A stretch of 64,000 nucleotides of DNA from DASUNP01 sp035249305 (GTDB lineage Bacteria > Acidobacteriota > Blastocatellia > UBA7656). The stretch is from positions 9,884 to 73,883 of the forward strand of contig DATFGQ010000103.1 of NCBI GenBank assembly GCA_035249305.1. The letters are read 5' to 3'. Every line of letters starts with the position of its first letter. The stretch's first letter is position 1. Of this stretch, positions 8,522-16,529 are shown piece after piece. Both the position numbers and the translations under genes were made by a program. A model generated the notes under the pieces. It ran no database searches, was not told the origin of the DNA, and saw nothing but the letters and a program-made list of their open reading frames with translations.

Positions 8522-10228
8522 TCAATTCATCGCGGTGGTTACCGTCTTCCTGTTATTAGAGCCGACGGGGTCTGGAGTCAGGCTTTTTACCTGCGCAGTG
8601 TTGGAGATCGTCGACCCGCTCGCGGCATTACGCACGCGCACGGCGAGCGTGAACTCTGCCGAGTGACCCGCCTGCAACACGTAGCTTGAGCATGAGACTT
8701 TGCCCGTCCCGCCGACGGCAGGCTTTTCATAGACGACCCACCCGGCGGGCGCCTGTAAGGCGACGAATTCAGTCCCGGCCGGCAGCGTGTCTTGCCACGT
8801 GACGTGGAAGGCCGTGGGGTAGATGAATTCGCTGTTTGTGACGGTGATGTTGTAAGTGAGCGTCTGTCCGAGGCTGACAGGGTCGGGCGAGTCGGTCATC
8901 TGGATGGAGAGGTCGGCAGGTTGCGGGGGACCGTCGCCGAGGTAACGCGCGACCGCGACACCCGCATACGCAGTAAAGGAGCCTGGAGGCCCTTCGATCA
9001 GATGCTGCTTCCAGATCGAGGTCACAATGCGCCCGTCTCCCTGTATCGCGACGGCTGTGCAGTGATCATACTCGTCAACGTCGGTTGTGACGGCGCCGTT
9101 TGCGCCGAAGCTCGTATCGAGCGAGCCGTTGGCGTTAAACCGAGCCAGGCGCGAGTTCTGGGGAGAGCCGACGGCCCGACCTACGACTACGATCTTGCCA
9201 TTTGCTTGAAGAGCGGCTGCGTCCGCCAGGCCATCGCCGCCGTGGGCGAAGCCCCCGTTGCCGAAGCTCGTGTCGAGCGAGCCGTTGGCGTTGTAGCGAA
9301 TCAGCCCAAAGTCGTAGCTCGTTGACGAGGTCCCGGCCAGTACTAGCTTGCCGTTCGCCTGTAATAGCAGAGCCTCGGTTCTTCCTTTGCCGAACGCCTG
9401 GGTGACAACTTTGCCGTCGCCGCTGAACGACGTGTCGAGACTGCCGTCCGCGTTATATCTCGCCATACAGAAATCGAAATTGAAATAGCCGAAACTGCTT
9501 CCGAGCTCGTCGTTGGTCATCCCTGCTACGACGATCTTCCCGTCGCTTTGCACAACCACATCGCTTGCCAGATCGCGCGGGTTGAAAAAGTCTGTGACCT
9601 CAAACCCATCGCCTCCCCCGAAACCGCCGTCAGGGCTGCCCGAAGATGTGAGGCGCGCGACGAAGAGATCTACCGCCGGTGCGGATGAATCAAGCGCGAT
9701 AGACCCGGCGACGACGATCTTGCCGTCCGACTGTAAGGCGACAGCGCTCGCGTCAACCGGGGAAGATAGATCGAAGATCGCTTTGCCGCCCGCGCCGAAC
9801 GCGGTGTCGAGCGAGCCGTCAACTTTGTAGCGAGCCAAGGCGATGTTGTTGCCGCTGCCGTCAGCCGGAACGATCGTGCCCGCCAGCAGGATTCGACCGT
9901 CGGGCCGAATCGCGATCTCTTTCGCGTAGGCGTTGGCGCCGAACTCGGTCGTCACCTTCCCGCCCACACCGAATGACTGATCGAGTTTGCCGTCCGTGTT
10001 GTAGCGCGCGAGCGCGAAATCGCTCGATGTATAACCTGCAACCAGCGCCTTGCCGTCCGCTTGAATCGCCACTGACGTTAGATAAATAATTGAACTCGAA
10101 TCGATGCTTGCAATGCCATCCAGGTCGAAGCTCGTATCGAGGTCGCCCGCCGCCGCTTCCACCCGTCCCGTCAGACTTGTCGCTACCAGCATCGCTATTA
10201 TCGCCAGCGCCAATGTCGTCGTTCTCAT
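8522..10228 (-). CDS. Secreted delta-60 repeat beta-propeller protein with DUF11-like C-terminus
   Basis: 568 residues from the ATG at 10228, chosen for its AAGGAG site and a signal peptide (residues 1-26, ending VEAA). The body has about seven delta-60 repeats of 50-60 residues, with the recurrent words LDTSFGxGG, ALQxDGKIVVAG and LARYNxDGSLD. These are expected to fold as a beta-propeller. The C-terminal part (about 430-540) contains LTYNITVTN, typical of the Ig-like DUF11 domain common in surface proteins. It is the second of two tandem paralogues, and a nearly identical 94-base leader precedes both. Role: probably surface or matrix binding; no enzymatic motif is visible. Confidence 0.82.
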   Translation of the reverse strand: MRTTTLALAIIAMLVATSLTGRVEAAAGDLDTSFDLDGIASIDSSSIIYLTSVAIQADGKALVAGYTSSDFALARYNTDGKLDQSFGVGGKVTTEFGANAYAKEIAIRPDGRILLAGTIVPADGSGNNIALARYKVDGSLDTAFGAGGKAIFDLSSPVDASAVALQSDGKIVVAGSIALDSSAPAVDLFVARLTSSGSPDGGFGGGDGFEVTDFFNPRDLASDVVVQSDGKIVVAGMTNDELGSSFGYFNFDFCMARYNADGSLDTSFSGDGKVVTQAFGKGRTEALLLQANGKLVLAGTSSTSYDFGLIRYNANGSLDTSFGNGGFAHGGDGLADAAALQANGKIVVVGRAVGSPQNSRLARFNANGSLDTSFGANGAVTTDVDEYDHCTAVAIQGDGRIVTSIWKQHLIEGPPGSFTAYAGVAVARYLGDGPPQPADLSIQMTDSPDPVSLGQTLTYNITVTNSEFIYPTAFHVTWQDTLPAGTEFVALQAPAGWVVYEKPAVGGTGKVSCSSYVLQAGHSAEFTLAVRVRNAASGSTISNTAQVKSLTPDPVGSNNRKTVTTAMN

Positions 10229-10322
10229 TCTACGCGCTCCTTCCTGCTGCTGTTCGGCGAGAGATGAGGTGAAAAGGGCGGGCATATTACTACCAGCCTG
10301 AGAAAGTTTTTTCAGCGAGATC
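10229..10322 (-). promoter_or_regulatory. Duplicated 5' leader, copy 2
   Basis: The 94 bases just before this start codon match 12019-12112 before the paralogue with only three differences, after which the sequences part abruptly. The block includes the ribosome-binding site AAGGAG and an open in-frame stretch without a stop. It begins at the stop codon of the upstream gene, so each duplicated gene kept its own leader. It may carry a promoter or an RNA-level control; no consensus promoter is clear. Confidence 0.5.
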
Positions 10323-12018
10323 AAGGCACATGTGTTTGAGTGACCGCTTTGTTATTGGGTGTGTAAAGGTCATTGGTGAAGCTGCTTGCAACAGATGCCC
10401 TGTTGGTGATCGTCGTATTGCGCACTCCTGAATTCACTTTCACGACCAGCGTGAAGGTCGCTGAAGTCGTGAAGGGCGGGTTAGGGGCGGCCGCTTTCGA
10501 TCTCGACACGGAGACGGTTCCGGGGTGACCGGCGGCGGGTTTGGAATAGACGACCCACCCCTGCGGGACCGTGAGTGACTGGAAAGTGGTGTCGTCAGGG
10601 ATAGTATCTTTGAGAGTGACGAAGTAAGAGGGGTCTGGCCCGTAGTTTGAAACCGTGATTGTGTAGGTGATTCTATCCTGGCTTAGCGAAGCAGACATCG
10701 CGACTGCGAGATTGGCTGACGTTGGCGCTCCATCTCCCTTATAACGCGCCATCGAACTACTGGCATGATAGCCACCCTGATAGAAGTGGTGGGTGATTCC
10801 TACCGCTATGACCTGGTCATTGCCGTAGAGGGCCATTGCAGTAGCCCCTTCATCTCCGCCAAAAAAATCGGTTAATACGTAGTCGCCTGACCCGTAGCTG
10901 TTAACGCTGCCGTCGGAATTGAATCGAGCCAGCAGGAAATCGTAGCGCGTTGAATGACCACCCCCTGCCATAATGATCTTGCCGTTTGGCAATATCTCCA
11001 GGTCTGCCCCGTTACAGGAAATGGATGGAGAAAGAAAGGCAATCATTTTGCCGTCCGAGCCGAAGGTCGTATCGAGCGAGCCGTCCGGGTTATATCTGAT
11101 TAGTGCAAGACTCTTATAAAGCCCGTTGTCGGCGCTTCCGCCCGCCAATATGCGACCATCCGGCAGCAAGGCGATTTCCCCAGTAGTATTGTTCGTGCCG
11201 AAGAAATCTGTGATAACGATTCCGAACCAGCCGAAGGTCGTATCCAAACTGCCGTTCGTGTTGAGTCTCACCAGCACGGAATCGTAATCCCCGTCTAACG
11301 TGTGGCTGGCGGAGCCGCCAACCAGAATGCGACCGTCAGGTTGTATGACAACACTGGAGGCGATGTCACCGTGGCCGAAGAAATCCATTTCGAACATTCC
11401 GCCTGTGGCGAAGGAAGTGTCGACCGAGCCGTTGGCGTTGTAACGAACAACGGCGAGGTTTCTAAATTGGTTCGGAGATCCCGTATGTCCGACCGCAACG
11501 ATGCGCCCGTCGGGCTGAAGGGCAAGGTCAAAGATCCAGTCATCATTGCTGAAGGCCGCCACGGCGATGCCGCCCGTGCCGAAGGTTGTATCGAGGCTGC
11601 CGTCCGTGTTGTAGCGCGCCAGGGCAAAGTAACCGGCCGCTATATCCTGATGGCGTCTATAGCCCCCTGTAATGATCTTGCCGTTGGGTTGAATAGCTAC
11701 GGTCTGGGCATGAGCATAGAAAGGCAGAATGTCTGTCACGACTTTGCCGCCGATGCCGAACGTCTGGTCGAGCGTACCGTCAGGGTTGTATCTGGTTATT
11801 GCGAGATGGCTATTGTACGCTCCGACTGCCACGATACGACCGTCTGCCTGGACAGCCACATCCCAAAACTGATTCTCATATTCGCCGAAGGCTGTCGAGA
11901 CTATACCGCCCGACCCGAAGCTTGTATCGAGGTCGCCCGCCGCCGCTTCCACCCGTCCCGTCAGACTCGTCATCACCATGATCGCTATCACCGCTAGCGC
12001 CGCTATCGTCGTTCTCAT
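10321..12018 (-). CDS. Secreted delta-60 repeat beta-propeller protein with DUF11-like C-terminus (paralogue)
   Basis: 565 residues from the ATG at 12018, which follows GGAAGGAG. The signal peptide (about 1-26) is nearly identical to that of the downstream paralogue. Delta-60 repeats (LDTTFGxGG, LQPDGRIVAVG and LARYNTDGSLD words) fill about residues 30-420, and an Ig-like DUF11 domain with ITYTITVSN ends the protein. It is first in a minus-strand run of four surface-protein genes (propeller, propeller, fibre, fibre), with gaps of 92, 32 and 15 bases. The propeller bodies have diverged more than the leaders. Confidence 0.82.
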   Translation of the reverse strand: MRTTIAALAVIAIMVMTSLTGRVEAAAGDLDTSFGSGGIVSTAFGEYENQFWDVAVQADGRIVAVGAYNSHLAITRYNPDGTLDQTFGIGGKVVTDILPFYAHAQTVAIQPNGKIITGGYRRHQDIAAGYFALARYNTDGSLDTTFGTGGIAVAAFSNDDWIFDLALQPDGRIVAVGHTGSPNQFRNLAVVRYNANGSVDTSFATGGMFEMDFFGHGDIASSVVIQPDGRILVGGSASHTLDGDYDSVLVRLNTNGSLDTTFGWFGIVITDFFGTNNTTGEIALLPDGRILAGGSADNGLYKSLALIRYNPDGSLDTTFGSDGKMIAFLSPSISCNGADLEILPNGKIIMAGGGHSTRYDFLLARFNSDGSVNSYGSGDYVLTDFFGGDEGATAMALYGNDQVIAVGITHHFYQGGYHASSSMARYKGDGAPTSANLAVAMSASLSQDRITYTITVSNYGPDPSYFVTLKDTIPDDTTFQSLTVPQGWVVYSKPAAGHPGTVSVSRSKAAAPNPPFTTSATFTLVVKVNSGVRNTTITNRASVASSFTNDLYTPNNKAVTQTHVP

Positions 12019-12112
12019 TCCACGCGCTCCTTCCTGCTGCTGTTCGGCGAGAGATGAGGTGAAAAGGGCGGGCATATTACTACCGGCCTGAGAAAGTTTT
12101 TTCAGGGAGATC
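12019..12112 (-). promoter_or_regulatory. Duplicated 5' leader, copy 1
   Basis: A 94-base block ending at the ATG at 12018, nearly identical to 10229-10322. Beyond it the two upstream regions are unrelated, so the duplicated unit was leader plus gene. The functional content is inferred. Confidence 0.5.
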
Positions 12113-12157
12113 GAGATCGGTGCTAGAATTGGGATGTTTTTCAGGCCACTCTACATC

Positions 12158-12233
12158 TAAGTCCTGAGTGCTGAGTGCTGAGTCCTGAGTATTTTCTTTC
12201 ACTCAGGACTCAGCACTCAGCACTCAGGACTTA
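12158..12233. repeat. 33-bp-arm perfect inverted repeat built of CTGAGTG heptamers
   Basis: Left arm 12158-12190 and right arm 12201-12233 are exact reverse complements around a 10-base spacer. Each arm is four tandem 7-base units (CTGAGTG, CTGAGTG, CTGAGTC, CTGAGT). It sits between divergent genes (propeller protein to the left, TPR-CHAT to the right) and would form a very stable hairpin in DNA or RNA. There is no T-run, so it is not a standard terminator. Confidence 0.85.
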
Positions 12234-12247
12234 ATTGGGACGTAGTT

Positions 12248-15157
12248 ATGATTCCACTCGCGATCAGGCAATCACTTGTAATGCTATTGACGCTGTCCGT
12301 TTCGTTCTCCAGTTTTGCGGAGAGCCGTTTTCAATCAGGCGACGAAGCGGCGATACGCGCGCTCATCGAGCGATACCTTGCGGCAAAGACCGACGAGGAG
12401 CGCCAGCGATTGCTCACGGGCGAGCGTGAGTCGTTGAGCGTCGAGACGCGGAAGGCGCTAATCAGACAAGGCACGCAGCTATCATCAAAGGGCGACTTCT
12501 CGCAGGCGCTCAGCCTGTTTCAGCTCGCACACAAGGTTGCCGAGCAAATCGGCGATAAGGAAGGGATAGCCGCCGCGTTGCGCGTCATGGCCGTTATTCA
12601 CACGCGGCGAGGCGATTATGCGCTGGCGTTGGAGTATTGTCAGAAAAGCCTTGAGATGTTTGAGGCGTTAAGCGACAAAGCGGGGATTGCCGGAGTTCTG
12701 AATAACATCGGGATCATCCATCAATCACAGGACAACTACGCCCTGGCTATGGAATACCACCAGAAGAGCCTGGCGATCAGAGAGGCTCTGGGCGACAAGG
12801 CCGCAATCTCCGGCAGCCTGAATAACATCGGGAATGTTCATAGATCACAGGGCAACTACGCCGAGGCGTTGGATTACTATCAGAAGGGCCTCGCGATGAA
12901 AGAGGCGTTAGGCGACAAGCCCGGAATCGCCATCTCCCTAAACAACATAGGGCTCATCCATCAATCACAAGGCAACTACGCCCTGGCGATGGAGCACTTT
13001 CAGAAGGGCCTGATGATTGAAGAGGCATTGGGCAACAAAGTAGGGATCGCCGGCGCGCTCCACAACATAGGGCTTGTTTATGGCTCACAAGACAACGACG
13101 CCGAAGCGCTGGCCTATTACCGGAAGGGCCTCGCGATAAGAGAGTCGTTGGGCGACAAACCCGGAATCGCCCTCGCCCTGACTAACATAGGGCTTGTTCA
13201 TCATGCGCAAGGCAACTACGCCCTGGCAATGGAGCACTTTCAGAAAGCCCTCGCGCTGAGAGAGGCGTTAGGCGAGAAGGCCGGGATCGCCTACAACCTC
13301 GGCTTCATCGGGGTTATTCATGAAGCACAAGGCAATTATGCGCAAGCAATGGAGCATTTTCAGAAGAGCCTCGCGATCAGAGAGGCGTTGGGCGACAAGG
13401 CCAGGACCGCTTTCACTCTTATTTATATCGGCGAGTTGTTTGAAAAGCAGGGCCTCTACACTCAAGCGCTCGATTACGCCAGCCGCGCGGCGGCGATTGC
13501 CAAGCAGAGCGGTAGCCTTGATTATCTATGGCATAGCCAATTGATCGCCGGAAGAGCTTACATCTCACTCAACCAGCCCGAGCCAGCTCGCCAAGCCTTC
13601 ATGGATTCGATCAATACTATCGAGACGATGCGCGCTCAAGCCGCGGGCACAGAGCAAGACGCGCAGCGATTCTTTGAGGGTATGATCTCGCCGTACTACA
13701 GCATGATCGATCTTCTCGCGGCCCGAGGCAGCGCGGCAGAGGCCCTCGCGTTCGCCGAGCGAGCCAAGGCGCGGGTGTTGCTCGACGTTCTGCGAAGCGG
13801 CAGGGTGAATGTCACTAAAGCGATGACACGCGAAGAGAAGGAGCAGGAGCGAAAACTAAAGGGGGCTCTCGTGTCGCTCAACTCCAGGATCTCCGGCGAG
13901 AGCCGCCGTGCGCAACCTGACCGGGCCCGCCTCGCTCAATTGCAAGCTCAGCTCGAACAGGCGCGGCTCGATCACGAAGATTTTCAAACACGTCTCTACG
14001 CCGCGCATCCCGACTTGAGAGCTCAGCGCGGCGAAGCTCCCGAGTTCAAGCCCGTCGAAGCAGCCGCGCTCCTTGCGGACTCTAACACCGCGCTCGTCGA
14101 ATATGCAGTCACCGACGACGCGACTTATCTTTTCGCCTTGTCGAAACCGGCCGCCAAAGCTTCGGTCGATCTGAAGGTCTATAAGATACCCGTTAAGCGC
14201 AAAGAGCTTTCCTCGTTGGTCAAGAACTTCCGCCGGACGCTCGCCGCGCGCGACCCCGAGTTTCGAAAGCCTGCCTTGCAGCTTTACGACCTGTTGCTCA
14301 AGCCCGCCGCCGCGCAGCTCCAGGGAAAAACGTCTATCGTCATAGTTCCCGACGACAGGTTGTGGGAGCTGCCTTTCCAGGCTTTGATGCCGAGCGCCAG
14401 TCGTCACTTGATCGAAGAGAGCGCCATCTCTTACGCGCCGTCGCTCACGGTGCTTCGCGAGATGATCGCCGCGCGCGGCAAGCGAAAAGCTTCGGGCTCG
14501 ACGGCCGAGCTTCTCGCGCTCGGCAACCCCGCTCTCGGCAATCAGACGGTCGAGCGGGTGAAGCTCGCCCTTCGCGACGAAAAGCTCGACCCGCTGCCGC
14601 AAGCCGAGCGCGAGGTCAAGACGCTCGCGGAGCTCTACGGCGCGGCGCAGAGCAAAGTCTACGTCGGCGCGGAAGCTCGCGAGGAGACCGCCAAGAGCGA
14701 AGCAAGCAGGTTCAGAGTCCTTCACTTTGCTACGCACGGGATATTGAACGACGCGTCGCCGATGTACTCGAACCTCGTTTTGACGCAAGGCGAGGCCGCC
14801 GAAGACGGGCTGCTGGAAGCCTGGGAGCTGATGAACATGGACCTGCGGGCGGACCTCGTGGTGCTGTCGGCCTGCGAGACGGCGCGCGGCCGCGTAGGCG
14901 CGGGCGAAGGGGTGATAGGGCTGAGCTGGGCTCTGTTCGTTGCGGGCACGCCGACGACCGTAGTCAGCCAGTGGAAGGTCGCTTCCGGATCGACGGCTCA
15001 GTTGATGCTTGAGTTTCACAAGAACCTGAAGCCGGCGGCGGGCCGGACGACGAAGGCCGGCGCGATGCGGGCGGCGGCGATGAAGCTGATGAAGACGAGC
15101 GAGTACCGTCACCCGTTCCACTGGGCGGGCTTCATCGTCGTGGGCAGCCACCTGTAA
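12248..15157 (+). CDS. Secreted TPR-CHAT caspase-like protein
   Basis: 969 residues. A signal peptide (1-24, ending SFAES) is followed by a helical region and about eight tetratricopeptide repeats of exactly 40 residues (about 115-440) with core LNNIGxIHxSQGNYAxAxxxxQKxL. A linker and coiled coil (about 500-590) lead to a C-terminal CHAT domain (about 650-969). The caspase-type dyad is visible: His830 in HFATHG and Cys876 in SACETA. CHAT proteins are cysteine proteases related to separase and caspases; TPRs usually bind the activator or substrate. The signal peptide places it outside the cytoplasm. It is convergent, 2 bp apart, with a membrane anti-sigma factor, which is a plausible substrate. 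The repeats are also near-identical at DNA level (120-bp period). Confidence 0.88.
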   Translation: MIPLAIRQSLVMLLTLSVSFSSFAESRFQSGDEAAIRALIERYLAAKTDEERQRLLTGERESLSVETRKALIRQGTQLSSKGDFSQALSLFQLAHKVAEQIGDKEGIAAALRVMAVIHTRRGDYALALEYCQKSLEMFEALSDKAGIAGVLNNIGIIHQSQDNYALAMEYHQKSLAIREALGDKAAISGSLNNIGNVHRSQGNYAEALDYYQKGLAMKEALGDKPGIAISLNNIGLIHQSQGNYALAMEHFQKGLMIEEALGNKVGIAGALHNIGLVYGSQDNDAEALAYYRKGLAIRESLGDKPGIALALTNIGLVHHAQGNYALAMEHFQKALALREALGEKAGIAYNLGFIGVIHEAQGNYAQAMEHFQKSLAIREALGDKARTAFTLIYIGELFEKQGLYTQALDYASRAAAIAKQSGSLDYLWHSQLIAGRAYISLNQPEPARQAFMDSINTIETMRAQAAGTEQDAQRFFEGMISPYYSMIDLLAARGSAAEALAFAERAKARVLLDVLRSGRVNVTKAMTREEKEQERKLKGALVSLNSRISGESRRAQPDRARLAQLQAQLEQARLDHEDFQTRLYAAHPDLRAQRGEAPEFKPVEAAALLADSNTALVEYAVTDDATYLFALSKPAAKASVDLKVYKIPVKRKELSSLVKNFRRTLAARDPEFRKPALQLYDLLLKPAAAQLQGKTSIVIVPDDRLWELPFQALMPSASRHLIEESAISYAPSLTVLREMIAARGKRKASGSTAELLALGNPALGNQTVERVKLALRDEKLDPLPQAEREVKTLAELYGAAQSKVYVGAEAREETAKSEASRFRVLHFATHGILNDASPMYSNLVLTQGEAAEDGLLEAWELMNMDLRADLVVLSACETARGRVGAGEGVIGLSWALFVAGTPTTVVSQWKVASGSTAQLMLEFHKNLKPAAGRTTKAGAMRAAAMKLMKTSEYRHPFHWAGFIVVGSHL

Positions 15158-15174
15158 TTTCAAATTTGAGATCT
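15155..15174. repeat. Heptamer repeat, family D, spanning two stop codons
   Basis: Units TTCAAAT, TTGAGAT and CTCATAC lie across the convergent junction. The TPR-CHAT stop (TAA) and the anti-sigma stop (TGA) both fall inside or at the edge of this element, and it encodes the last residues (MRSQI) of the anti-sigma protein. Related copies: 39367-39384, 53271-53303 and 57710-57746. Confidence 0.6.
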
Positions 15175-16461
15175 CATACGCCGGGCGGCAGTGAGCAGCC
15201 TCTGCGCGACCGCGGATTTCGGGTTGCGCCGGGCAAGTATTTGAAACTCGCGCTCGGCTTCGTCAAGCAAGCCCGCTTGCGCGTAGAGCAACCCGGCCAG
15301 CAAGTGCGAATCGGGATAGTCCTTCCTGGCGCGGCTTATCTCGTCGAGCTTCTCCTTCTCCAGCACTCTGAAACGGGCTTCGGGCGCGGGCGCGACGGGC
15401 GATTTTATCTCGCGGCCGTCGCTGGTCGCCGTGACGTTCCACAGATAGACGCGACCCCTTTCGAGCGCCTCCGGCATTGTCCACGACGGAGAAGTGAGCG
15501 CAGGGCTCCGCGCTACCTCGTTGTAGTCCGCGTCGAAGACCGCCACGGTGTAGCTCGTGGCCCCTTCAACGGCCTGCCACCTGAAAGACGGGCGCGCAGT
15601 TCTTATTACTTTGCCGACGGGATTGAATAAGGCGAACGCCACGCCGTTCGTCGAAGGCCCCATCAGCACCTCCGCCTCTTTCCCCAGCTCCGCAACCGCC
15701 CGAGGAGTCTTCACCTGCCCCGTCTCGATCGCGTTCTTGATCGCAAGCTGAAAACCCGCCGGCATCGACTGCGACACTTCGATCCGGTTGTCTCTCATCA
15801 CGCGCACGGGGCCGTCGTCTAGCGCGATGTCTGCCGCGGCCCCGGTTTGATCGGGCGGACCAGCGCCCCGGAGCTGTGCTTGCAGGTCTTCCGTCTCGGC
15901 TTTCGCGATCTCGTACTCTTGCTGGAGCTGTTCGTTCTTTTCTCGCGCCTCGGCCAGTTGCGCCTCAAGCCCGCGGATCTCTTTTCGCAAAGGCAATCCC
16001 GCTACCCAGACGACCAGGGCGATAACCGCGGCCGCCGCGGCCACCTGTAGCGGGAAGCGAATCGAAGCGAGCCGCCAGATCGATCTTTCTCTAGCGGGTC
16101 GCGCGGCCGGCTCTCGGAATGTCAGAGCGGGAAGCGCGGCGCTGACCTCGCTGAACTCGCGCGCCTCTTTCGAGCACCGCGCACAGTCGGCGAGATGAGA
16201 CTCGACGATCTCGCGGTCGACGGAATCCATTCTGTCGTCGACGTAAGCGGCGAGTTGTTCATAAGTGATGTGCGTGAGCGGCGGGCTTTCAAAATCGGTG
16301 CGTAGGGAATCGAGCGACAGGCCGAGCCCGACGGCTTCGACAACTTTCGAGCGACACTCTTCGCACGCCGCGAGGTGGTCGTCGAGGTCGAGCATCTCCC
16401 GCGGCGAAAGCTCCCTTCGTCGGTATCGCTCGACCTGTTGTGATGACAAATGCACCGTCAC
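15160..16461 (-). CDS. Membrane anti-sigma factor with two zf-HC2-like motifs and Ig/TPR-like outer domain
   Basis: 433 residues from a GTG start. The cytoplasmic part carries two zinc-binding-type motifs, HLAACEEC (about 29-36) and HLADCARC (about 89-96), the signature of sigma-factor-binding domains. One membrane span (about 133-155) leads to an outer coiled coil (about 160-195), an Ig/fibronectin-like segment with YTVAVFDADY (about 295-365) and a short TPR-like helical C-terminus (about 370-425). The sigma gene lies 68 bp upstream on the same strand, the expected partner order. The outer region is long enough to act as sensor or protease target. The convergent neighbour is a secreted CHAT protease. 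Confidence 0.82.
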   Translation of the reverse strand: MTVHLSSQQVERYRRRELSPREMLDLDDHLAACEECRSKVVEAVGLGLSLDSLRTDFESPPLTHITYEQLAAYVDDRMDSVDREIVESHLADCARCSKEAREFSEVSAALPALTFREPAARPARERSIWRLASIRFPLQVAAAAAVIALVVWVAGLPLRKEIRGLEAQLAEAREKNEQLQQEYEIAKAETEDLQAQLRGAGPPDQTGAAADIALDDGPVRVMRDNRIEVSQSMPAGFQLAIKNAIETGQVKTPRAVAELGKEAEVLMGPSTNGVAFALFNPVGKVIRTARPSFRWQAVEGATSYTVAVFDADYNEVARSPALTSPSWTMPEALERGRVYLWNVTATSDGREIKSPVAPAPEARFRVLEKEKLDEISRARKDYPDSHLLAGLLYAQAGLLDEAEREFQILARRNPKSAVAQRLLTAARRMRSQI

Positions 16462-16529
16462 GATTCAACCCATCTCTAACAAATCTTAGATGTGGATTTC
16501 GCCCGCATATTACCACATCGACTAAATTC

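Noticed and set aside
13856..15163. 435-codon minus-strand frame under the TPR-CHAT gene
   Set aside because: Arg/Leu-rich translation with no domain; the plus strand has the full CHAT domain with its catalytic residues.
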